NCBI GenBank assembly: GCA_033063855.1
Contig: CP093831.1
Location: 1,302,001 to 1,366,000, forward strand
Length of the DNA: 64,000 nucleotides
Reading direction: 5' to 3'
Origin: Smittia aterrima
Taxonomy: Eukaryota; Arthropoda; Insecta; Diptera; Chironomidae
Shown piece by piece: positions 55,840 through 64,000 of this stretch. Under the pieces are notes generated by a model. That model was not told the origin of the DNA. It saw only the letters and a program-made list of their open reading frames with translations, and ran no database searches. Positions within the stretch are counted from its first letter, which is position 1, and each line of letters starts with the position of its first letter. Position numbers and translations under genes: made by a program.

Positions 55840-57489
55840 ATGAACATGGAGAACGGAATGAGAAAATTTCCAAATGAAATCTGGAAGCACATTCTTGTTC
55901 ACTTGGACAAGGAAAATCTCAAAAAATGTCTTTTAGTTTCCAATGAGCTTCGGGAAATCATCATTCATACACCGGAACTAATGAGAAAACTCCAAGTTAT
56001 ATTCTTCAACGAGAACTGGCAATCAAAAATAACTTTCATTGAAGAGTTTGGATTTTATGTGAGATCGATCAAATTCGACGATTGTGGGTTTCGCTCAATG
56101 ACGGATTTGAAGAAAATCTTGACGCTCACACCAAACGTTGAAACACTCATATTCTACAATTGCTTCATACTGGAAGCAGATGTCAACAGTCAAGAAGAGA
56201 ACCACAACGATGATGGCATGATTCATCAAGCTCCAGCTGCTGAGCAAAGAGGACAAGATGACGACCATGAAGTGAGACTTCTGGCAGATGAAGTGGCTCA
56301 TGGGGGAGCTTGGGAGATAGATGAATTCAATCACAGCAACACGCCAGATCCCGATGTGGACGATGATATTCCGCTCGACCTTAAGAAACTCACACATCTT
56401 CATCTCGACAGCTGCAACATTGCAGAGAAACTTGTGCACAATCTACGCAACTGCAAAACACTAAAATATTTTAAGATCACCTTCTACTATCAAGCACCAG
56501 TTAATTTCTTCACCGACTTTCTTTGTCAACAAGACAATCTCCAGGAACTATTTTGCGTTGGCTGGAGCGACATGGTGTTTAAGTCAATATTCAAGGACGA
56601 CATCAGCAAAGATCGAATTCATTTCAAATTAAAGAAATTCACGCTCGAATGTGAACTCGGATACCACGAAAACTTCTCCAAGTTTCTTCGCTCGCAAGCT
56701 AAAGACATGAATCATCTAGAGATGACTTGTTATAACATCAATTTCCACTATTACCGACTACTCTTCACCAGTTTTCATCAGTTAAAGAAGCTTGTCCTAC
56801 CAACAGATTGGTTCCTCACTGATGAACGAGCGAATGAAATCAAAAACTGTCGCATCCCCACTTTAAAAGAACTTGAACTCGTTGGTTCTAATGATGACAT
56901 AGCAACGTTCAAGACAGTTGTTGACATCTTCCCGAATCTTGAAGTCTTGAAATGTGAGAACATAATGTACTTCAGTCTCCATAACATTTTAGAAAAATTT
57001 ACCAAGCTTCGACACATCAGAGCTGAAAATTTCCGAATCGAGTCGCTGTTGTTTGTTAATCTCCCGAGTTTAAAGGTTCTTGAAGTTACCTATCTCTATC
57101 CAATGGCCTTGAGCTTCCTCTGGGAGAATCTTAGTGAAAACTGTCCAAACATCGAGAAGCTAATTATCAAAGACATTGGACACTTCAAATTAAATGAGTC
57201 GATCAAGAAAGAAATCGGGATCATCATTAGGAACCTGAAATATTTTAAGAAGCTAATTCATTGCGAAATCATAAGTTCGCCTCAAGACCCAATGGTCAAC
57301 AGCGACGAAGATCAACACGAAATTCATCCACCACAAGAGCACCCGTTCTACAAAGTTATCATTGAAAACTCTAACTCTCCTGACACACAGCCAATCATCA
57401 AGCTGTCTCATTATTTTGCCCAGCATTGCGCTGACGACGTGAATGTTCTTAAGGAGACATTCAGTAAATGTGATATCATAGAATTATAA
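55840..57489 (+). CDS. F-box protein with LRR-like repeats, copy A
   Basis: Intronless coding sequence of 549 residues. The F-box is at residues 7-50 (FPNEIWKHILVHLDKENLKK, then VSNELREII) and would bind Skp1 in an SCF ubiquitin ligase. The rest is irregular LRRs (for example LKKLTHLHLDSCNI, LKELELVGSNDD, LEVLKCENI), probably the substrate-binding part. An acidic, His-rich insertion at about residues 115-185 interrupts the repeats. Starts at ATG 55840; a second Met two codons on is equally possible. It is convergent with a related F-box gene, 316 bp away. Substrate unknown. Confidence 0.8.
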   Translation: MNMENGMRKFPNEIWKHILVHLDKENLKKCLLVSNELREIIIHTPELMRKLQVIFFNENWQSKITFIEEFGFYVRSIKFDDCGFRSMTDLKKILTLTPNVETLIFYNCFILEADVNSQEENHNDDGMIHQAPAAEQRGQDDDHEVRLLADEVAHGGAWEIDEFNHSNTPDPDVDDDIPLDLKKLTHLHLDSCNIAEKLVHNLRNCKTLKYFKITFYYQAPVNFFTDFLCQQDNLQELFCVGWSDMVFKSIFKDDISKDRIHFKLKKFTLECELGYHENFSKFLRSQAKDMNHLEMTCYNINFHYYRLLFTSFHQLKKLVLPTDWFLTDERANEIKNCRIPTLKELELVGSNDDIATFKTVVDIFPNLEVLKCENIMYFSLHNILEKFTKLRHIRAENFRIESLLFVNLPSLKVLEVTYLYPMALSFLWENLSENCPNIEKLIIKDIGHFKLNESIKKEIGIIIRNLKYFKKLIHCEIISSPQDPMVNSDEDQHEIHPPQEHPFYKVIIENSNSPDTQPIIKLSHYFAQHCADDVNVLKETFSKCDIIEL

Positions 57490-57530
57490 ATTTTAGGTAA
57501 CTCAATCCGAGTTGAACATTATCAATTGGC

Positions 57531-57536
57531 AATAAA
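57531..57536 (+). terminator. Polyadenylation signal of F-box copy A
   Basis: AATAAA 42 bp after the stop codon. Confidence 0.6.
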
Positions 57537-57746
57537 AATTTATGCACTGAATGCAATCATCTTGGTCTCGAAATTATGTTAACAAAGCTGAAAATACAAA
57601 AGTTTTGAATTCAAAGTTGAATGAACTTGTAAATTTTATTGTCTTTCCTTTTAGTTAGAATCGAACTTCTTTCTATCGCTAATAGGTCACTCGAATGTGA
57701 CATGAATAAATAAATAATTTTTATTAAATTATTGCAAAAAATATTA

Positions 57747-57752
57747 TTTATT
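57747..57752 (-). terminator. Polyadenylation signal of F-box copy B
   Basis: AATAAA on the minus strand, 54 bp after the stop codon. Confidence 0.6.
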
Positions 57753-57805
57753 GATTGATTGATTTTATAATTAACAGTAGACACAACAGACTTCATCGCT
57801 ATCTT

Positions 57806-58996
57806 CTAAAAGGCTTCAATGACTTCTCTGCTCTTATCGCTGAATAGGCTCAAGTCGGAAAAGTTGTGTAGGTTTCGTTCGTAGACTTCTTTTTGGCTGG
57901 GAACGACCTCGAGCAATTCGACTTTCGCTGATTGCCGAATCATATCGGGAGTAACGAAATGTTTTTTAGCGCGATCTACGCGTAAATGTGTCAATGGCAA
58001 TTCTCTAATCTTATCGCTGTAGAATTGCGTCATATTTTCAATATTCAGGTCTTGAAGTCCTGGGCTCACCTTGAGCAACGCTTCGAAAATATTCAAATGT
58101 AGATTACGACCAAACACTGACATAGATTCGATCGATGAGTTGAATGGAATCCTTTGAAGTTTCAGAAGACAATCGGAGGTGCCGAGAGCGTCGATATTGA
58201 GCTGAATTCTTTTCACATTCGGGAAAGTTGTGAACATCATTTGATGATACCGGAAGTCGACATGAGTGGCGAGTAATCCAATATCCTTTAAGTACTTTTG
58301 GCTTTTCAGAAATCTCATAAATTGATCATTGTATTTTAACAAAGGAGATTTAACTAAAAGTCTCTCCAATCTGCACTGAAATCCTTCAACGACTTCTGCT
58401 GAAGGATGAAATATTTCATCAAGGCTCGTGAAAATTTCAAGCGATCGCAGTTGTCGATTCTCAGTCAGCAGTTGCTCCAAAGTCGAACGTTGTGCGTCGT
58501 CATTTAAATCACATTTCAACGAGGTCATTTTCACTATCAAATGAGATGCAATGAACTCCAGACTTCCGATATTTATTTCGTCGCGAATTGTGATTTGTCT
58601 AAGATTTTTCATGAAAGCTTTTCCGATAATTTTTTCTTCTTCTTCTGGGATCTCTTCGGAAATAATTTTCTCTTTTATTTTTAGGTCAATCAGAGAGAGC
58701 TTCTCCACATTTGGCGTGAGTCTCAGAACCTTCACAATATCCTCGAAAGAATCAACTTCTGTGCTGATAAAGTTAACTTCGCGAATGTATTTTCCATATT
58801 TTTCAATAAATTCGATTTTTTCAGTCCACGTGTCGTTCATCATGATCAGAGGAAGCTTCCTCATGACTTTAACATTTTTGATTAATAAGCTTCGCCATTC
58901 ACTGTTGATTTCGAGGAATTTCAGTAAATTCTTTTTGTCTATTTCACTGAATATTTGGAGGAGAATCTCCTCAGGAAGAACGTTCTTCAGAAGCAT
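57806..58996 (-). CDS. F-box protein with LRR-like repeats, copy B
   Basis: Intronless, 396 residues. The F-box is at residues 5-45 (LPEEILLQIFSEIDKKNLLK, then INSEWRSLL). The order of features matches copy A: a VMRKL-like segment, NDTWTEKIEFIEKYGKYIRE (copy A has NENWQSKITFIEEFGFYVRS), LRLTPNVEKL (copy A LTLTPNVETL), and FRYHQMMFTTFPNVKRIQL (copy A FHYYRLLFTSFHQLKKLVL). It is therefore a diverged paralogue, shorter because it lacks the acidic insertion and the C-terminal extension. Probably an SCF substrate adaptor. Confidence 0.8.
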   Translation of the reverse strand: MLLKNVLPEEILLQIFSEIDKKNLLKFLEINSEWRSLLIKNVKVMRKLPLIMMNDTWTEKIEFIEKYGKYIREVNFISTEVDSFEDIVKVLRLTPNVEKLSLIDLKIKEKIISEEIPEEEEKIIGKAFMKNLRQITIRDEINIGSLEFIASHLIVKMTSLKCDLNDDAQRSTLEQLLTENRQLRSLEIFTSLDEIFHPSAEVVEGFQCRLERLLVKSPLLKYNDQFMRFLKSQKYLKDIGLLATHVDFRYHQMMFTTFPNVKRIQLNIDALGTSDCLLKLQRIPFNSSIESMSVFGRNLHLNIFEALLKVSPGLQDLNIENMTQFYSDKIRELPLTHLRVDRAKKHFVTPDMIRQSAKVELLEVVPSQKEVYERNLHNFSDLSLFSDKSREVIEAF

Positions 58997-59359
58997 CTTA
59001 ACTCTTCAATTTTTCGATTTAAACTGAGAGCTCCGATCAGCGACAATCAATTTATTAGAAATTCCAGTTGCGCAACATCAACACGACTGAATCGTCATAT
59101 TCTGTGTCGTTGATAAGAGAGCACAGCGAAAGTTGCTTCTGAGTCAGACAATCTACGCTAATCGTCTGAATTTAATGAAAACAACACGTTCGATAAGAGA
59201 GGCCAATAAAAAACTTGCAAACTGGAATAAATTGGTTTTGTCGTTTGCTTTGCTGTTATCAGAGAGTGAGCAATGTTATTAGGTCAAAAATACGTTCAGT
59301 CATAATTTCTTTTAATTTATTAATTCAAAAGTAATTCTGTGGCACAAAAAGTCAAGATT
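58997..59359. other. Intergenic between F-box copy B and the atlastin-like gene
   Basis: 363 bp: the upstream region of F-box copy B and the 3' end of the atlastin-like gene, whose AATAAA (minus strand) is at 59316-59321. Confidence 0.5.
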
Positions 59360-62300
59360 TTAAAACAAAAAATTAATTACTTCACTTCGGCGATCCTTAG
59401 ATTTTTCTTTTGTTTTAATTTTCCAATCTCGGATTGGACTTTTCTTATCAACTTTAGATTTAGTTGAGAGAATCATGTTTGGCATTTTGAAGAATTCTTC
59501 TTGAATGTTTTTAGTGTCGCTGCTTTCTTCAATTTTCTTTGCCATTTCGATTAATTCCTTTTGCACTTTAATCGCTTCCAAGTCGCTCGCAATGCTTTCT
59601 TGAACGTCTTTGAGCATTTGATCTAATTTCACTTCAAGTGCTTTTCTCTTTTGATCGAGATCAGCTCCAGCGATGTTTTGATTCATTGAACTGTTTTCCT
59701 CAATTATCTCTACAACTTTGATTAATTCTTGCTGTTGCTCCATTGCGTCCTTGCTGTCGTCAAAATGTTTTTGAATTTGATTTAGCATGTTATCCAACTT
59801 TTCTTCAAGAACTTTTCTTTGCTCAACGAGATCAATTTCAGAATTATCTTCAACAAATTTACTTTTTTCCTTGATTTTGTTGGCGGTTTGAACAAACTCT
59901 CGTTGACGTTCAATCGCTTCTTTGTTATTTGCAACGTTTTCCTCGATCATCGACGAAGTTTCCTTTAATTGCTCTTCAAGAACTTTCTTTTGGTTTCTGA
60001 AGGTTTCGTCTGAATTATTCTTCATCAATTGTCTCTCAACCTCAATTTGTTTAATCATTGAAATTGTTTCTTTCTGTTTCTTATTAGCTTCTTGATCACT
60101 CTTCAGATTTGTTTGAATGAGCTTGAGAGCTTCACTCAGCTGTTCATCTAAAATCTTTTTCTGTCGTTGCCTTTCATCTTCAGTGAATTTAATAACTTTT
60201 TTGTTTTCTTCAATCTTTTCAGCTATTTTGGTCAATGTTTGCTCTTTCTGGATAACTTTTTGATAATTTTCAATATTATCTTGAATATTCTTGAAGCTTT
60301 CGTTTAGTTGCTCTGCCATTGTCTTTTGCATTTTCAAAAACTCTTCCTCGCCAACTTTATCTTTGACATCGTCAAAACTTTTTAAAGCATCGTTTCTTAA
60401 ATTCTCCTCCAAACTCGTCAATTGATCGCGTTTCGTATTCAAATCAATCTTTTTGATTAGGAAATTCTCATATTCTCCTCGAGCCTGAGCCAAGATAAGT
60501 TTTTTGCTGTTCGATTCGATAATATCGTAAATTGAACTTGGGCTCACACCTTCGCTGTTTGCAACTGACACCATCATAGCCTTCACAGTTGATGATGCAA
60601 TTTCACCAGCTGGAAACTTTGATATTAATCCTTGAATTCCATCTTTGACAACAGAGTTATGCACTTGATCTTGATTTGCTACTTTTGTGTTTTTGATGAG
60701 AGTACAAACGCCATCGATTACTTGAACTCCAATTGAGATTGCGTTGAGAACTGGTATTCGAGTTATAGCAAAGTCGATAATCTTATTGCAGATGAAGCCA
60801 AAGAAATTGTTATTGTTAAAGAGACCTTCGCCTTTGAAAATTCCGATAATTCCATTAATCAAACCAAATGGGAATGGACCGTTGCTAAAGTTTGGTGAGA
60901 GACTCATTTCTCTTATGTCGAAGAATTTTTTTGGGTCATGAAGTGCATTGACTACGAGCTCAGTGGATATTTGAACAGTCATCATTATTCCTCGCGCTTT
61001 GTTACCTTTCCTTGGTTTAGGTTTTAATCCTGTGCTCGTCGTAGGTTTCGTTAAGGATTTTATCGTTGTTTTGATTAAAGGTTGTCTCGTTGGTTTTAAT
61101 TCAGGTTTCGACGTTGGTTTCGATCCAGGTTTTGATGATATTGTTGATGAAGGTGGACGACGAGAAGTTAAACGACCAACGGTTGTAGTCAAACCATGAT
61201 TTTGAGTAGTTGAGATTGGACGAAGTGTTGTTGCACGTCCAACAGTTGTCGAACTTTGCCTCAGAGTGGTTGATGCTGGACGAAGTGTTGATGAATGTCT
61301 TACAGTTGTCGAACTAGGTTTGCGAGTTGTTGAAGAAGGTTTACGAGTTGATGAAGGATCAGAAGTAGTTGAACTAGGTTTGCGAGTTGTTGAAGAAGGT
61401 TTACGAGTTGATGAAGATTTAGCAGTTGTTGAGCTTGGTTTTCTAGTCGTTTTTGATGGTTTGCGAGTTGTTGATGACTTAGCAGTAGTCGCGCTAGGTC
61501 TTTTAGTGGTAACTTTTGGTCGACGAGTTGGTATTTCAAAATTCCCATCGATATCAATAGTTCCAGGATTGGGATTTTCTTGTGATGTACAACTCGTCAA
61601 ACGTTTGACCAGCTCGTTCAACTCTTTGGTGATCTTCTCAAGATCATTCTTTGTTTCGAGCACAAATTTCAAGGATTCCTTTTGATAAAAAATCACTTCT
61701 GCGTCTGTGAATAATAAATCTTTGCTATCGTCTAATGTTGAGATAAGTCGCTCAATATAATTTTCTTGAAGTGCCGCAGGGCCAAGCTTTGATATTTCTC
61801 CATTAAAAGTTCTTAGCGCCACAGCTCGATTTGTGATATCAGATTCAGCGATTTTCGTTGCCACATTTTTATCTTCAAGATTAATATTTTGTCTCATTTG
61901 AATTCGATATTTATCAGCGATTTCCTTGCTGAACATCGACAAATATTCGTCAATTTTAAGGTCAAACAAAGAGTTCTCTCTTGGAAGGTTTCCAATCTGA
62001 AGCGAGTTCAGGAATCCGACAATAAATTCATTTAACTCTGCTCCACTCATCTCGTGTCCATTAATTTTCTTGATCTCAAGATTGCTAGGTGACAACATTA
62101 AGTCAATACTTTCCTTCAATCCTTCAATGAATTTATTGCTCATGAAGAAGTAGCGACCATCATAACGTTGAAAATCTTTTGTGAATCCTCGTGAAACAAC
62201 TGTACCGGGCGATGGCAATAGATAACAGGAGACTGAGTCAAATGAGTTGTAAATGTTTTCACGAACTGATTGAAGTTCAGGATTTGTCTTCGAACTATTT

Positions 62301-63485
62301 CCCAAAGTGTCAGCAATGTAACTCATTCCTCCGTTAAGTCCGAAATCGTAGAAATCATTGTTAGTCCAATCTCGAATCAAGAACATGAGTCGTTGAGAAA
62401 CTTTTCCGTCGTTTTCGTCGCCATAAGAAATGTAGTTGGCGACTTCTGTTGTTAGTTGCAGGAACTGCAATTGCTCTTCTTCAATGGCTTCGTTGAGATT
62501 AAAGATTTGAATTGATGACATGAGAGTTGTCAGTGAAAATATTTTGGTAAGGTCTGCTGAAGTTGTTTGTGCATCGAAGATTCCTTGTGAGTCCATCAGA
62601 ACAATCGCTAATTCTTTTCCTGTTCGATTATCAGTGTGAAGGAAAACATCAGACCAAATCTGAACACCAGCAGTTTCACGAGTGGATCCAGATCTCCAGG
62701 GAAAGCCGATCAAAGGATCATCTTCGCTGCCCATCCAATCATCAGTTCCATTCAACGAATTATCTGGATAATTGATCGACTTGTACTGTAATCAAAAGCA
62801 ATTAAATAAAATCTGTCAATTCATTTTGAAGCAAACTTACATTTCCGTACAAAAATCTGAGACAATAATCCAAGTAAAAGCTTTTTCCATTGCGAAAAGC
62901 TCCAACGATTGACAGAACTACGATTTTTCTGTCTCTGACATTTGGATGCAAGAAAATATCATTCAAAACTTGATCGCCGACGTTGAGCAAATTACTTTCT
63001 ACAAATAAATTCAATGGCTTTCCAAATTGATGCTGAAATTCATTGAACTCAGGTTCAACTATTTCGTTGTCTCCGTCATCAACGTCTTCAGTTGGCGACG
63101 GTTCGTCTTCCGGTTCTGAAGGTTCTTCGTCTTCGTTTTGTGATGGTTCGTCGTCTTCCGTTTGCGAAGGTTCACCACTAGAATTTTCACTCGAATCGTT
63201 TTGAGTTTGATTATCTTCTCCACTAGTTTCAGGGATGTTCACATCTTGACCTCTACTTTCTTCGTCATCTCTACTTTCACGATCACTAATTTCTATATCA
63301 GGCCTTTCATCGAATTCTCCGCTAGCTTCAGTGCTTTCACCACTAACAATGAATAAACTCGAATTTTCTCTTGAGTTGCTTAAAATTTCAGTTGATTTGT
63401 TATCTGCTTCTAAAGAATTTAAGTTTCCAATAATCGCCACGCTTATCAATAAAGCGAAGAAAACTCTGCGAACGCTCGAGAACAT
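59360..63485 (-). CDS. Atlastin-like GTPase with signal sequence, mucin-like linker and repeated coiled coil
   Basis: Exons 62841-63485 and 59360-62785, phase 0, give 1,356 residues. Residues 1-26 form a signal or anchor sequence (VRRVFFALLISVAIIGNLNS). Residues 27-150 are acidic and Ser-rich with N-glycosylation sequons. The GB1/RHD3-type GTPase domain follows: P-loop GAFRNGKS (195-202), switch region ETAGVQIWS with T253, DSQG (280-283) and RD (353-354), then a recognisable middle domain to about residue 600. Residues about 625-800 are a Thr/Ser/Pro/Lys/Arg repeat (KPSSTTR units). A moderately hydrophobic segment comes next, then about 350 residues of coiled coil in roughly 58-residue repeats. 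Normal atlastins have a cytosolic GTPase and a C-terminal membrane hairpin that fuse ER tubules. That hairpin is not evident here, and the signal sequence would place the GTPase in the lumen or outside. Role unknown. Confidence 0.85.
59530..60400 (-). repeat. Repeated coiled-coil units in the atlastin-like gene
   Basis: At least five units with the order K-x-L-E-E-Q-L, a variable block, N-x-E-A-I-x-x-Q-x-E and K-I-E-E-x-S repeat about every 58 codons (for example VLEEQLKETSSMIEENV, VLEEKLDNMLNQIQKHF, ALEVKLDQMLKDVQESI). Confidence 0.7.
61140..61545 (-). repeat. Thr/Ser/Pro-rich coding repeat (mucin-like linker)
   Basis: Short tandem units reading TRKPSSTT and SSTTRKPS alternate with variants (TLRPASTTLR, TTVGRATTLRP). 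The composition fits dense O-glycosylation if secreted. The repeat leaves a long open frame on the opposite strand, which is not a gene. Confidence 0.8.
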
Positions 63486-64000
63486 AATTTAAATTGAAAC
63501 TGCAACTTGCACGGCTTAAAGTGAACTGATGATTGAGATAGACATTTTGCTTTAGTAATCTCAAAAGGTTAAACGATCTCAATATTACGGAAATCCCGAT
63601 CGGCGATTATTAGCAGAAATCGTAAAACGTGAAGCATGTAATTGAAACATTCAAACCGTTTGCAATTTCTATTTTCTGTATTTAATTCAAACCGAGAAAG
63701 ATTTAAACTTTATCCAATTTATTAGAAATAATTTCATATAATTGAGTTTTAGGAAAAGCTTTTCACAAAGATTTGTCAGATTCATTTAGAAATTTATTTT
63801 CTTTCCTTCGAAATACTTTGTTTTAAAAACCTTATCATTCGGTTTACTCCCTTCAATCAACCTGTCAATCTTGACAACAGATCATAATAAACTTTATATG
63901 AATTCTGAAAATAAATCGATTGGATTTTCCAATATTGAATAGGAACTTTATTTTCTAAATTTCTGACAATTTGTTGAAACATCAAGAAAGTAAATTATTA
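63486..64000. other. Upstream region of the atlastin-like gene
   Basis: 515 bp, AT-rich, to the right edge. No gene or clear promoter motif is seen. Confidence 0.4.

Larger units (their letters stand above)
57490..57805. other. Shared 3' region of the two F-box genes
   Basis: 316 bp holding polyadenylation signals for both: AATAAA at 57531-57536 (+) and at 57747-57752 (-), with another minus-strand signal at 57635-57640. Confidence 0.55.

Noticed and set aside
61266..61685. Long open frame on the plus strand (about 139 codons)
   Set aside because: It is the reverse of the Thr/Ser repeat in the atlastin-like gene; repeats of this composition leave open frames on both strands.

Overview
The window reads as a nuclear segment of a compact, AT-rich insect genome. 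A dipteran of the midge or mosquito side is most likely: introns are mostly 50-65 bp, the start-site motifs are of the arthropod TCAGT type, and the best-recognised proteins look dipteran (Hakai, mab-21, Vps8, a DUF1091 family). The species cannot be named from sequence alone.

1-10.5 kb is dense housekeeping DNA. It holds the 5' end of Vps8 (-), a HINT3-like HIT protein (+), the UTP4/Cirhin rRNA-processing WD40 protein (-), a nuclear-looking protein with two ZAD-like Cys modules (+), a GPI-anchored Ly6/uPAR protein (-), a cytosolic-type ferritin heavy chain (-), and a secreted papain-family protease with an odd pro-region (-).

11.3-23 kb is the accessory part: a tandem array of small secreted DUF1091-like (MD-2/CheB-related) genes, all with the same four-exon structure. 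I count eight intact genes, two full-length genes broken by single lesions, and four relics. Spacers between copies are about 100 bp and carry a conserved TCAGT initiator. Inserted in the introns are one TA-flanked element family present at the same site in three copies, a 165-bp TTA-flanked palindromic element, and a further insertion of about 370 bp. A three-gene block (13.5-15.8 kb) recurs at 19.2-21.7 kb. A retroposon-like tail and a last relic close the array.

25.5-29.7 kb holds a PARP1-like enzyme (-) lacking a BRCT domain, and a small secreted LRR-like protein (+). From 29.7 to 53.5 kb there are only two genes, a convergent pair of mab-21 paralogues, set in about 21 kb of non-coding DNA; this looks like a developmental regulatory landscape.

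53.5-63.5 kb holds Hakai (+), a convergent pair of intronless F-box genes, and a 1,356-residue atlastin-like GTPase (-) with an N-terminal signal sequence, a mucin-like Thr/Ser/Pro linker and a long repeated coiled coil. The two most unusual things here are the DUF1091-like array and this apparently lumenal or secreted atlastin relative.
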